Position numbers and translations under genes: made by a program
Part shown: in pieces, positions 46,130-63,709 of the stretch
Layout of the letters: each line of letters begins with the position of its first letter
Position numbering within the stretch: position 1 is the first letter of the stretch
Source of the DNA: Acorus gramineus
Lineage: Eukaryota > Streptophyta > Magnoliopsida > Acorales > Acoraceae
Length of the DNA: 64,000 nt
Assembly: GCA_030737835.1 (NCBI GenBank)
Contig: JAUJYN010000012.1
Location: 12,014,729-12,078,728, forward strand
Direction: 5' to 3'
Notes under the pieces: model-generated
The model's database searches: none
Told to the model about the DNA's origin: nothing
The model's input: the letters and a program-made list of their open reading frames with translations, nothing else

Positions 46130-46650
46130 CCTGGAAAGAAGCCCTTGACCTCTCTTTGCCCTCTCTTTCTCCTCTCTCATCACCACCCAAAATATCCATC
46201 TTTTCATCCTCTTCTCCTCCCCCCTAAAACCCATTAAATTGGGTCTCCTCCTCCACCTCTCAAAACCCAAGCCACACCCATCTCACCCTCCTCACTGTTC
46301 CTCATAAAGGCTTCACTTTTTTTTATTTATCTTCTATTCATTATCGACCAAAGTTTGGATCTTTAGGGGTTCCTTGGAGAGATCTGTGCTTTTCAACAGC
46401 TGGGTCTCTCCCAAAATCGCTTGATCAGGTGATTCTCACATCTGGGTATCTGTTTTTTCATTCAAAGATCTGTTCTTGAAAGGGTTCTAGCAGTTTTTCT
46501 CTTCAAAGATCTGGTTTTTTGTTCATCCAGAGCTCCAAATACGAATTGGGTCTCTCTGATTCGTCTTTAAAAGGGGTTATATCGAATTGGGTTTTCGCAG
46601 TTTTTCTAATTCCATCTTCAAAGATCAAAGAAAAACCCGATTTCCAATAG
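46130..46650 (+). promoter_or_regulatory. CDPK promoter and 5' leader
   Basis: Pyrimidine-rich DNA (CTCTTTGCCCTCTC, CCTCCTCCACCTCTC) from 46145 to 46310 and ATG-poor leader sequence up to the start at 46651. No ATG occurs in the last 200 nt before the start. No strong TATA box is visible, so the transcription start is not placed. Confidence 0.45.
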
Positions 46651-51368
<4,718 letters not shown>

Positions 51369-51800
51369 ATGAACAATATGAGAAGGAAGAGATGTTTGTG
51401 AAAACAAAAAAAAAGAAGCTTAAATTCCTTTCCCCCCCTTCCATTACTTGTGTTTCCAAAAAAAAAAATTCTTTTTCTCTTCTTTCCCTGGTATTTCTTC
51501 TCACATGGAGCTTCCAATTTCTTTTTTTTTTCCTTTCTTTTTTTTGCCCTTTTAGGTGAATGGGTGAAGTTGGTTGTGTTAAAATCTATACAACCATCAT
51601 TTTATTTCTTGTATTACTTAACCATAGGGAGGATGTTTGTTAAAAAAAAGGGTGCTAGTGTAGTTAGTGTGATGTAATTGGATGGCTTTGTAAATATGAT
51701 GTCTCACTTGTACACATGATGTGTTGTTGAAGATTGTATCTGTTGCCTTATGTTTTTTTAATCGAATCATCAAATCTCTCTCTCTCTGGAAGTTGAATTT
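51369..51800 (+). other. CDPK 3' UTR (extent approximate)
   Basis: T-rich sequence after the TAG at 51366-51368, including pyrimidine tracts near 51430-51560 and a CTCTCTCTCTCT run near 51776. The poly(A) site was not fixed. Confidence 0.4.
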
Positions 51801-51899
51801 TGTCTTCAATATTGTTTTTGAAAACCCTAATTTGTGGACCACCTCATTTGCTTATCTTTAAATGATTATTATAATAATACTTTGAAGGATTTAGTGGTG

Positions 51900-54720
51900 G
51901 GTGTTGAATCAGTTGGCTTATCTGTTTTTGACTTTCTGCTCTATTATCAGGAGGTGGTTGTGGGTTTGTTAAGTGATGAAATGGGTGAGATATTTTTGCA
52001 TTTGTGGGTGAAGTGATACCATTTGTGAAATTTTTTTTCCCTTTATTTATTATTTTTATTACTTTGGCCTTTATGGGTTGGCTGTGTTTTGATTAGATGG
52101 ACCCTCAACTTTTGATGATGTGGGCTCACTGAATTGGAAAAATTGAGGCCTCCACTTAAACTTGTCAGGTCAAAAATTATGAAGGGAAAGTTAATTAGAG
52201 GCAGAGACCCCTAATTAATTTCCCTAATTATAAATTATGCTTATTTTTTTTATATTACATATTTTATTTTTTTTGTTTCTTTCTTTTCTTGCTATTTTGG
52301 GTGGGATTGGGAAAATGTTGTTAAACACAATTTTGTAATTCTGCGTGCAATTTTCAAATTTTTTTTTAAAAATAGTATTTCTCATCAAATTATAACTTAT
52401 TTTTTGAAGATGTGAATTTTTATTATTCAGAGGTGTATAGTTATAGGACAATTATTAAAATATATAAAACTATAAATGAGATTATAACGGGACTGAATGT
52501 AACTATGCTCTTTTGGGAGGGGGTGTGTGTGAATAAGACTAGCATCTGAGCTTATTATAAACCCAAATCCATGTGGTTTTGTTTGGATGGTGTGCTGTGC
52601 ACTGTGATATGGATGGGTGGGTTTGTTTTATGTGCTGTAGCCTGTACTTTGTGACTAATTGCAGTGGTTGACCTAATCCCACCTACCCATATATAAGACA
52701 TTTGTATAAATACATTTTTAAGTGAAGTACACACACTATGAATCGGATGTATATATATTTACGTTTTTTTTGTTATAGTGTAATTATTGCATTGTTCGAT
52801 TCCATATAATGCATTATTGATGTGTCAACTACAAATGAGTCTATAAAATGAACCGAGTGTATCAATGCCCATAAGATAGCAATGACACGAGACATGAGTT
52901 ATAATTTGATGAGATATACTATTTAAACATGCTAGGCCCATTGTAGAGCTATTTCCATTAGTGATCACATATTAATATGTGGTTGCAGTCACCGTATATA
53001 ATCTATTATCTTAGTATATACTTTATTATGAAAAACAAAAAAATATATGTGCTTCATTTCATTTATATAAAAGAATATTTTATGAAAGAATGCATTTAAA
53101 AAAATCAAAACCTCTGTAGACTACAATAGGATTACAAACCATAATGAACGTAACATTTTCCCACTAAATTTTCTGTGGGACCAGAGACAAACAGGCGAAG
53201 GTAGCTTTCTCAGCTTGACCGTAAGATCAATCACCGGGAGTCCCTCCGATATAAAAAAAAAAAACATTTCCCCACATTTTTTTGTATCACATTTTCACAC
53301 ATTGATGTTCCCTTTGAATATGATCTAAGCTTTTCACATTGGGGATCTCTTAGATATCCCAACCTAATTTAGAGCTCTCTAAGATTTTTGAACATATTTG
53401 ATTTGTGTATGAGTGACGATACACTTAAGTCCATTTTGCAGCATATTTTACAATGTTAAACACTCTGATAATATTTTATATATTGCACTATCAAAATATA
53501 TGAAACTCTATCATAGTATATGGACTATTTTTTGTTTTCATTTTTATAAAATAAAAAAATGTATTATTGTATCTCAGTTTATATTTTATTTCATATAACA
53601 TAATATATTTCAATAGAAGAGCGTATAAATTTTTAATAAAAGAAAAACAATGTGGATTGTCAATAGAGCTGTAATGGGAGTTGGATATATCATTTTCCTT
53701 TGTTGGTACATGTGTTAAAATATGATTTGAACAAAATAAAACCACAATCTCTGTCCACCAATATAAATAAATAAATAAAACACTTGTTCTTACCATATTT
53801 ATATATATATAATAAAGCACTTGAGATGCCCTAGCTTGAATGCAAAGTAGCCAGGAATGAAAATAGATAGATGGGCCAGGAGTCTTTAATAAACATGGGC
53901 CAATATTATTATATTAGTCCCTTTTTTTCCTAACTTAAGGTGGGTTAGATCCCCAAGGAGGGAGGCCCTCGTATCCTTCAAAAAGACAAAACAAAAGGAA
54001 CACGTAGTTCAAACTTTTTCTTTTATATATTTATTTTAAAAAATAGTATACATTTCTAATTAAATATATATCTTTTTATACAAGATGAAACATATACTTC
54101 AATGAATTGGATAGACTCATTGATAGCTAACAAGACATATAGATATATAAACGGGGTTGTAAAATATGTTGAATGTAACGTCACTAAAAAATAAATAATT
54201 GTTTTCAAGAAAAGATGAAAAATATGCTTGATTCTTGAATAGGTTGTGTATTTAGATCTTCATATTTTTTTCTTCTTCCTTGTAGTATATATGTACTTTT
54301 TAAATCTATTATATGCTAGATTTAAAAAAAACTACACGTGATTAGTACTACAAGAATGATTAAATATATCATTTTGTGTAAATATTAATCAAATATATTT
54401 TATATGAATGTACGTAATGTTCATCCAAAATAACTCTTGGACACGAATGCGAATCTAATAAAATTATATTCAATTTTATACCCAGCCTTTAACTTCCATC
54501 CTCAAGTGTCATCAATTTCAAAATTTAAACATTTTATATAATAAAATAGGTATACCTATAAAAAAACAAGTTGAATACGCAATCCCATTTATAACTCACA
54601 CACATTATTATTTTAAAAAAATATTATATATTTAATTAATAAAATACATTTATTCATAAAAGATAAAAGACAATACACTATGTTGATGATATAATGACGA
54701 TAGTGCGATGTGTTTAGGGC
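51900..54720. other. Intergenic, no gene recognised
   Basis: AT-rich DNA with fragments of the dispersed AT-rich repeats near 52980-53160, 53450-53680 and 54030-54180 (words such as AATATATTTCAATAGAAGAG). No protein-like frame or RNA gene. Confidence 0.45.
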
Positions 54721-54795
54721 GGAGCCGGGGTTTAAGATAATCCGAACATCCAAATGGACACCATGTTATTGTTATCCCACCACCAAAATCAAGTT

Positions 54796-54947
54796 CACGT
54801 GCGAGTCACGTGCATTTCGAATACCACTTCCACGTGTGGACGAGGTCCCCACATCTTTCACGTGACAATCTCGTACGGAAAACACATGTGTGGTGTCAAC
54901 TAGTCACTGTTTGACTCAGATGGGACCCACTTGCGGGTACTCACGTG
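54796..54947. promoter_or_regulatory. G-box (CACGTG) cluster island B
   Basis: Five CACGTG cores at 54796, 54807, 54831, 54859 and 54942 in 152 bp, plus TTGACT near 54910, within a GC-richer patch (about 54720-54975). Flanks are AT-rich and gene-free. The nearest recognised gene end is the CDPK, 3.4 kb upstream. Density and isolation resemble island A at 8.85 kb. Could be a distal regulatory element or a relic promoter. Confidence 0.5.
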
Positions 54948-54979
54948 GACCATCAATGCCCTTCACAGCCCGTTCAAAT

Positions 54980-56828
54980 TACTAATCCAGCTGTCTTTTT
55001 ATTGGAAAAATAGATATAACTGCTTTAAAATAATTAGATATACGTCCATTTCAAAAATTTGTCATATGTCTCTACATTATTAAAAAAAAATATCATTTTA
55101 ATTTTTATCGTCACCCTCAACTAATTAGGTATATACTTAAATACACACTAAAAATTATTAGAATGCCCTCACTTTTTATTTTTAAAATTAACTAGATATG
55201 TGGTTAATTTTAACCGTACATGATAAATTATTGTAATATCATTGAAAAATTTACTTGATAAATTATTTTAATACGTTAACCAGATTTGTGATTGACTTTA
55301 AAGGAATTTATTAATTTTACAATGACTTTTTTCGATTTTCATAAGTTTTCAAGGAGTTGTATCGATTTTTTTTTTTTACAGTTAGTGAGTATAGGATAGA
55401 AGGAGAATTTTAAAGAAAATGCAATGGCATTTTTACCATCAAAATGACTAAATCGGATTTTTCATATTTTGTAAAGACTCATTTGAATGTATTTATTGGA
55501 GCAATTTTACTCGGGGATCAAATCCGTTGACCATCATATTTTCTTGGGACGTGTGACGATTTTTCAAATTTATATAGACTAAATCTGATTTAGTTAAATT
55601 TTGAAGGTATTATATCAATTTTTTTTAAAATTTTATAGTTTGTTAATATCTTTGTAAAAAGAAAAGAATCTATCTAATTGTCGATTGACTAATCAAAGGA
55701 TACCATGTGTACCTTTTCTTTTTCTTTGTGAAAATGACATTTTTTTTGAGAAACGGTAGACATATTTATTACGAAAAATTTTAAAATTGACAGTGGCCAA
55801 AAAGACAGGAGAGAAAGAGAGATGAAAACAAAAAAAGCTAAAATAATGTGTGAAGAGAGTATTGATTAGAAGAGGTTTCTAATCCAATCCACTAAAGCAA
55901 ACCCTTCTTGATTGATCCATTGGAGAGCCCTCTCCCACGAATTCTTAAAATAGAACAACTCCCCTCTTTTTTGTGAAAATGATATTACATGTATCTTTAA
56001 ACGGATCATCTCCTTGTCTTGGTGGGGATAGTTAAATGAACTCTAATGGTGGTAATCATTTCCTTGGTGGGAATTGAACTTATCCATTTTAATTAACACC
56101 AAAACAGATGATGTCTGTAATTTTATGGATGATTCCATGTTTTACATATGATGAACATCACAAATATGGATTCCTCACACACTTTCACAACTAACCTCGT
56201 TTGAAAACACTTAAAAAGGGGTGATTTTATTTTTAATTAAATAAAAAACTAAAAAGTGTTGTTAAACATTTTACACAAAATAATCTATTTTACCCCTTTT
56301 TCTTTTTTTTTAAAAAAAAATAATCTAAATATCTCACGTTGAAGTGCATGCTATTATATGAAAGGAAGTATATATTAAATTAGAATAGTGTCTTTTTTTC
56401 ACTCTAAAAAAAGAAATCTATGCACTATGATATAATCTCATATACTATGATAACATAGTGTATGCTATGCCATCATAATATATAGGACTGTAAAATGAAC
56501 TACAAAACAGATTGATCAAAGCTCGTTGGAAAAATAAGATTTTAAATAAAGTGATTTAATATTAGACTTTGATTCATGAAATGCATATTTTCTGCGCTTT
56601 TTAAAAAGCAACTCTTTTACATTAAAAGTTGTAAGTAACTTTTTAATTAAACTGACTTTTTAAAATCTGTTTGATAACATATTTGTATTCAAGTGGACAG
56701 GTTTCAATCAGTCCACCGTGAGTGCCCGAACCATTATACATATTACATATATATAATTGTCCCAGCTTGACAAATTCATTCTTACAAAAAATGGCATTTT
56801 ATAAAAAATAATATATATAAAATAAGAA

Positions 56829-56876
<48 letters not shown>

Positions 56877-59755
56877 GTTAAATACTAAGATTGATGAATC
56901 GACAATGTCACTGTCCAACTGTTTTAATTTGATCTGTACAAGGCCTAGACAAGTAATGGTTCCTTTTCATTCATTTTTTTTTTAAATCATACACTCATTT
57001 TTTGAAGTGTGTACTGTTATATAAAATGAAGTATATACTGACATACATTAATATATTTTTTTTGTGATAAAAAAATATTGAGTCATATATTATGATAGAA
57101 CCTCATACGCTATGACAGTGTAGTGTATATTGCATTATTATAATATATGAGACTGTAACATAGATTGCGTGTATCAACGCTCTTTTTATTAATAATAATG
57201 TGTGTGATAGTGATCTTGCTTCAAACAGTCGTATAGTCCAATAATTTGGCACACTGTGTTTCAAAACAACACTTCTATCAAACGATATAAATAATATGAC
57301 AACAAAAATAATATTTATATCCCTTTGGGTGTCCAGACAATTATCGTATTCCAGATTTAAGGCTAGTTTACAAACACAATTATTGATCGAACTGGTATGG
57401 GTGTTATTTTTTTATGAAATGTTAGATTTAAAATTGAGTTTACATAAAAATTCTTTTTATCAATTCTCAAAAAATGATAGCATTTGACCTTTTCTTTTAA
57501 AAAAGATACGTCTGATTTTTTTAATTAAGATATAGTTCAATATATTTGATAACGGGTATAAAAAACTCAACTTTTTACAGACTAAAAAACATCCCAACCA
57601 TGTTTTTAAATGGAGCCTTAAATGATTTTTATTTATAGTCCAACATTGAATAATGCAAAAAATGTAACATTAATGAGGGGCAAATCCCATCCAATGGGAT
57701 GCATAACAATTACTTCAATACAACACTTGGGTATATATTGGATTGTGATCCTTTTAATTTATAAATCAATTAAATTGTGAAAGAAACATGTTTTGCATTT
57801 ATTTTATTTTATTTTTTGTAAGAAATTGACAGTTTTGAATCTTCATACTTTGAAAAAACTATTGAGTTTGTCCTTTTCAATTGAACTTGAGATTCTCTCT
57901 CTCTTCATAGAGATTTGATGAATATTTATACGAGTTATTGAAGATATTATGATAAATGAGGAGATGGGGCTTTTTCTTGAATCATGGGAGGCCAAAATAT
58001 TTTCTTCTTTGGATTTAATATTATCATCATAAATTGATATGATAACTTTAAAACTCACTGGGTAAATCAAAACACAAACAGACTTGAGTAACAAAAAATC
58101 ATCCATTTGAATATATAAGGAGCGCTTATTCACTCAGTTCATTTACACAGCGAAAAATTAAACTAAAGATTCAACAAGCGTTGAGATTCTTCAACAAGCT
58201 ACAATTCTCAAAGAGAATAATAAAACTCAGAAATATATTAATAAAAACTGTCATACCCTAAATTACAAATATCTCTTTTATACTACAAAGTTACTAAAAA
58301 TAGTAAAAACGAAAATTTGGTTCGGCAAATCTTGCCTATGTCCATGGAGCACACCAGAGACCAGTCCACTATTAATGAGAAGTTTTTACAATGGTCACAC
58401 CGAAGATAAAAACCTTACAACCTAATAAAAAATATGAAATGCCCTTTTATACTGATATCTCATTAAGGATAAAAAAAATCAATACACGAAAGACACTCCA
58501 AAAAGTAAATACACGAAAGACACACCAGAACTCTGCGAGGAGCTCGACCCCCGTCTGACTTTGTGTAGCGCTAACAATACTCTGCGCTCATCATCAAGCT
58601 CCATAATATATAACACATAAGTGGCCGGACATATAATTTTTCATAAACTAAGTCATTTGTTAGATAAATCAATGTTCATATATTTGGTAGACTCTACACG
58701 CGTTTGAAAATGAAAAATAAAACAAACTTATTTTTAAACACGGTTTCTATCGAATTTTAAAAACATATTTACAACTTTGTGTGTATAATATTAGCTTTTT
58801 ACGAAATGGAGAAAATAGCTTGATTAAAAACTCATTTTAAGGCATTTAAAACCCAACTTTTTAATGAAAGCTGATTTTCAAATTCATTTTTTAAACGAAT
58901 TCTAACAAAACGTGTATTCCAAGAAAACACATATTATAGCTAATAAACAATGTATTACGTGGATAGGTTAAGAAATCATATCATCACAACTCAAAATCTT
59001 TAATTTTATGAGCATTGGAACATTGAATCCATTTTACTGTCTCATGTACTTCGTTAGTAATCCACAAAATTTATAATTACTGTAATAAAGTATATATATA
59101 CCTCGTAAGAATTTTTTATATTATATAAATGAATTCGTACAATTCATTATAACATATATTTTAATTTTTTGAAAATACATATTTTATTATGTGATATATA
59201 TTATTTAAAAATTAAAAAAAAGATGTGGTCTGCATTTGAAACTATAAACAGACTCAATCCAATAGTTCCCTTAATTTTTTGTATATGAGCTGTCCAAAAG
59301 TTTTGTTACATGAATAACTCAAATGTCACATTATCGTGTGAATTTAGAGAAATACAATCACTGAGAACTTTAAATGATAATTTCATTCTTTTACCCCTAT
59401 TTGAGGTGGATAATTAATAGAGAACAAGAGTGATTCGCTATTCTAGATAAATCATGATAGATTTTGGATGAGCAAAGATAATGTTTGATAACTATTCTAA
59501 AGAAAGAATGGAATTGCTTGTTAGGACTTATCTATGTCAATGGATAAAAATATCATTCCCTGTCGTTTTAAAAAAATTATCTCACTTAACAGTCACACAC
59601 ATACATTACAAAAACTGTCACATCTATGAAATCAGTCACACATCTCTCATACTTATTCAATGGTATAATTGTCACTTAAAAGTCAAACTATTATTCAACA
59701 TTTATCAATTATTTAATTATCATCACTTTATCCAAGGTGAACCAAACAAAAACAA
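54980..59755. other. Intergenic, no gene recognised
   Basis: Long AT-rich stretch. 55000-55660 contains loosely repeated words (TTGATAAATTATT, TTAACCAGATTTGTG) of a probable decayed element. 58140-58610 is GC-richer with TGCGAGGAGCTCGACCC and AACAATACTCTGCGCTCATC and may be another eroded element, class unknown. Fragments at 56440-56510 and 57080-57190 match the 9.26-kb inverted repeat words. No coding content. Confidence 0.4.
56831..56874. repeat. (AT)22 microsatellite
   Basis: Forty-four bases of uninterrupted AT dinucleotide. Likely length-polymorphic. Confidence 0.95.
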
Positions 59756-59760
59756 GAAGG

Positions 59761-60032
59761 GATTTTTAGTTTTAAGTTTCCATAAACTATATGATTTAGT
59801 GATTGATCCCTCATTTCTTCATATTTCAGTTTAAGTCTCCAGATTTAAATGGTATGTTCCTTTTTAGTCCCTCCCAGGGACCTATCTCTAAATTATTTAG
59901 GTTTCTTTTTAATCCCTGAAAGGGACTAAAAAGGAACATACCCTTAAAATTTGGGGATTTAAACCAAAAGATAAAGAAGTGAGGGATCGATTACTAAATC
60001 ATATAGTTTACAGGGACTTAAAACTAAAAATC
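59761..60032. mobile_element. Foldback element, family A, copy 2
   Basis: 272 bp, inverted repeat from GATTTTTAGTTTTAAG at the left to CTTAAAACTAAAAATC at the right. Contains TTTAGTGATTGATCCCTCAT, CCTTTTTAGTCCC and CAGGGACCTAT as in copy 1. Both ends present, so this copy best defines the termini. Confidence 0.75.
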
Positions 60033-60476
60033 TAAAAAAAAAATTATTTTTACGTATTTTAATAAGAATAATTAAAAAAAATAATTAAATAAAAATTTAT
60101 TTATTCAACATGAATTACCTATTCTGATATTTTTGAATAAGCTTACGTTACACGCCATACACGTGCTTAATCAACCACAATTTCCAATGCATAGTTAACG
60201 TCAAGTACTTAAACATACATCGACCAACCACTTTTGATCAATTTAATGAGGACCTATTTCATGTCAGAATTGTGTTATTATGATTATATGTGGACCTCGT
60301 AAATTTGTGTGAGAATTCTAGATTTGACTTTATATGTTACTCATTTTTTTTGTAACGCAATGTAGGCATTTTCACATCGAAATTGATAAAAAATAGGCAT
60401 TTTTACATCACAAGTGATCAAAATAGAACACGCATGTCCGAAAGATATAAGAGGGTACAAAAAGATATAAAAAAAA

Positions 60477-60726
60477 GATTTTTAGTTTTAAATCCCCACA
60501 AATCATCATATTTAGTGATCGATCCCTTCTTTCTTCGTATTTAGGTTTTAGTTTCCAGATTTAAATAATAGTTCCCTTTTTAGTCCCTGAGAGGAACCTA
60601 TTCATAAATTATTTAATTTACTTTTTAGTCCCTCTGAGGACCTATCCATAAATTATCCTTTAAATCGGGGGACTAAAACCTAAATACGAAGAAAGAAAAG
60701 ATCAATCACTAAAAATGATGATTTCA
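60477..60726. mobile_element. Foldback element, family A, copy 3 (right end missing)
   Basis: The left end GATTTTTAGTTTTAAATCCCC matches copy 2, and the interior matches copy 1 more closely (AGTGATCGATCCC, TTAGTCCCTGAGAGG). The right arm stops at AAAAATGATGATTT, without the GGGGACTTAAAA end. It lies 445 bp after copy 2 in the same orientation. Confidence 0.7.
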
Positions 60727-61259
60727 TATAGGCTACATAGTAATATATAAGACCAAGCGCAAGCATGGAGGATAACACCATAAGAAAAGAGAGTGCTGTT
60801 ACACACTCGTTAGAGAGTATTAATCTTTGGTCATTATAAATTATTTTTGACAATAAATACACAATTTCATATATAATCCTGCGTGCAGTTTTACATATTT
60901 CCAATAAGCTATACATATTGTTTAACAAAGATTGTAATTAGTGGGCCTACACAATATTCAATGAAGCATTATCTCACTTTGTATATGAAGTATATGCTTC
61001 ATTGCTGTTCTAACCCACATTAATCATGCAATAATAGGTGTTTTTGAATTGGAAACTCAAATAGTTATTTTATAAAAAAAAAATATTTGCAAATAAAAGT
61101 GGACCAACATGCTAGACATTGAGTTTTTTTTTTTTTCCAGTACTGCAAATGCATTTCTTTGTTACACAAACCTTTATGCATGGGTTCGTTTGATGGAAGA
61201 TGTAAATTTTTTTTTGGCATAACAGAATATGTATAATTTATTGGCACATGATAAAATAT

Positions 61260-61640
61260 GAGCCCCGTCTGGATGGAAGAACAGGAGAGGAATAAAAAGA
61301 AATAAAAGAGAATAAGACTAGAAAATTTGTTTAAAAAAAATAAAGGAGTAAAGCTATGTAAGTATAAGTGAAAATAATTGAATAAACTAATATTGATATT
61401 CCATGTCCCCGTCAAATTATATTATTTTATCCAAACTATTCCTCTAGTTTAAAAGGACCCAAATATATGTCAATTCACATATCATCAATTTTATTAAATC
61501 ATGAGACTCACATGTTAAATGATTTTTTTAACTTTTTATAAATTTTTATTTATATTTTATTCTTCATTATCAACCAAACAACAAAATTTTATTGATACAT
61601 TTTATAATAAAAATAATTAAAAATACAATAAAATAAAAAA
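61260..61640 (+). mobile_element. Dispersed AT-rich element, family B, copy 5
   Basis: GAGCCCCGTCTGGATGGAAG at the left, then the family order in weaker form: TCATCAATTTTATTAAATC, GAGACTCACATGTTAAATG, TTTATAAATTTTTATTTATA, TCAACCAAACAACAAAATTT, then AAAATAATTTTATTTT. The most diverged copy. Confidence 0.4.
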
Positions 61641-61689
61641 TAATTTTATTTTAGTTATACCAGAATTATCAATCCCAACATCAACAAGG

Positions 61690-62110
61690 AAAGAAAAAAT
61701 TCGCGAGACATCGTTTACCGAGATACCGCGAGAACTCCGGGAAGAGTCAAGAAATCCCGAGAACGCGGGAACCGGGAAAGAGAAAAAGAGAGAGAAAAAA
61801 ATCGCGAGAAGGCTGACGTGTCCGAAAATCTCGTGAGGCGGTGGAGATGCATTTTTGTTTGGCAACTTTGGTGGGTGGCGTCACGAGCAAGGACAATACA
61901 AGGAACCAAAAAAAAAACAAAAAAAGGTGGCTTGTCTTTTTGTGCGTGGTGATGACGTGGCACGCGACCGCTCGTTCGTTTGAGGTTTTGGCAGTCTTGT
62001 CTGACGTCTCAAGACCACGGGGTTTCTTGGGGGGGCTGGTATCGACAGTCCGTTTAATCTGGACCGTTCGTTTTCTTGATGTTTTGTCTCATACAGACTG
62101 TTATTTTATT
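61690..62110. promoter_or_regulatory. GC-richer island with CGCGAGA words and ACGT cores
   Basis: Contains several near-repeats of (T)CGCGAGA / CCGCGAGAAC / TCGCGAGAAGG (61700-61815), a GACGTGTCC word near 61815, GATGACGTGGCACGCG near 61951 and GACGTCTC near 62001. Stands out from AT-rich flanks. Open frames across it on both strands do not resemble proteins. Could be a relic promoter or an eroded element end. Confidence 0.35.
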
Positions 62111-62647
62111 TGATTAATTTACCCAATAATTATGTTATTACTTGTCATTCCATGTACGTCTCATTGACAGCCGGTTTTTGTCATGTGTAAATAATTTATG
62201 AGTGACAATAATGTAACACTTGTTACATAGAGGAATCTGTTAAATGATACCGTTTTTAAATGATTCGGTTCTTCAACAAAGTCTTAAAGGATAACGAGCC
62301 AGAAAAACATTTTGGTTTTTTTTTTTTTTTTTAAAATAAAAAATAAAATAATAATAATAATAATAATTCTTTCCTTCTATAATGTATAAATATAGAGGTT
62401 GATTTTTTTATTTAGATCTGTGATGGCGTTACGTCGTAAATTCTGTAGTAGAACCTACCCTACAACAAATTCGAACATGACCTTCATTTTTTCATCATTT
62501 ATATCCTTTTAAATTGATGAACATAGGATCAACATATTATATCGATAAAATATATTATTTTATATATTTTAAATTGTATATTTAGTAATTCATGTTAAAA
62601 AAAATAACATTTTTTAATTGTTTAATGAATCATAGATAGAACATGGG

Positions 62648-63696
62648 TAGGGCTGCAACTTGGATCGGACCCAACCTAAACCCGATGGGTTGAACCCGAT
62701 TTGTACGTAGGTTGAGTTGTCAAAATCGGGTTCGGATTGGTGGGTTCAGGTTGATTGAAAATTTGAGTTGGGATTGGGTTGGTGTCCTAAGCAACCCGAC
62801 TCAATCCGAACCCGAACTTTATACCCAATGTGAAAATACAATCTAGACCGTTGATTTTCATTTGTAAATCTCAACCATTCATTACTTTACACAAACCTAA
62901 TCTATCTTTCTCACAAACCCAGCCCCAACATTCAAATTTAACCCGCCTCTTCTCCCTTTCTTCCTCTTCCAACCAAATCCAGCCACACCATGGTTAACAT
63001 GAACATATATGACCAGTTGCGTCCGAAATGGACGAATGGCGATCACGGAATAGCATGAAGGTAGAGGCGGACCGTTGGTCTGGTTAGATACCTCTTCTAA
63101 TCAAGCAGTAGTGCGTTCATGGACCACTCATTTCCTTTTCCTCTATGCTTCTTTATGTCTTCTCATCTATATCAGAATCGTACTTCGAATATGAGAAATG
63201 AAATCGAAATAGCTATTTTTACCTTTTTCAGAAAAAAAAAAAAAACCATGAACATATATGCTTTCTTCCTCTTCCAGCCACATCTATCCACAACAAAATG
63301 AAATACATGCATGTCTCTCGTTAACATGAGATACGTATGGGACACTCTTTCTCTCTCTCTCTCTCTCTCTCTCTGTTATATTTGGATGGAAAGATTATGG
63401 GTTTTGTTGTTTGATTTATTTTTTTGGTATTCAATGTATTCTATTTTTCAGATTGCTTGATTTGGGATCACTATATGTAAATAAATGTATGATTTCTTTG
63501 TTACAATATGATTTTTTGTTTTTTTTTAATCAAATTTGGGTTCTTCGGGTTTGGTGTTTTTACCATGGGTTGGGTTCAGGTTGAGGTCACCAGGTTAAAA
63601 ATCGGGTTGGGTCGGGTTAGGGTTGAGTGTTTTGAATTTCTGGTTAAGTTCGGATTGACCCCAATCCGAACCCAACCTGCTCGAGTTGCACTCCTA
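62648..63696. mobile_element. TAGGG-ended non-autonomous element with 8-bp target duplication
   Basis: 1,049 bp. The left end TAGGGCTGCAACTTGGATCG and right end, inverted, TAGGAGTGCAACTCGAGCAG form terminal repeats. Long sub-terminal arms are rich in GGGTTGGGT and AACCCGA. The perfect flank AACATGGG (62640-62647 and 63697-63704; a ninth matching T follows) is the target duplication. The interior is non-coding, with a (CT)12 run at 63351-63374. Same family of ends as the element at 21.62 kb. 8 bp and TAGGG ends favour hAT; 9 bp would favour Mutator. Confidence 0.8.
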
Positions 63697-63709
63697 AACA
63701 TGGGTGAAA

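Noticed and set aside
61617-61963. Overlapping 82-codon minus-strand frames
   Set aside because: Low-complexity Phe/Ser-rich translations caused by A/G-rich DNA; no protein similarity.
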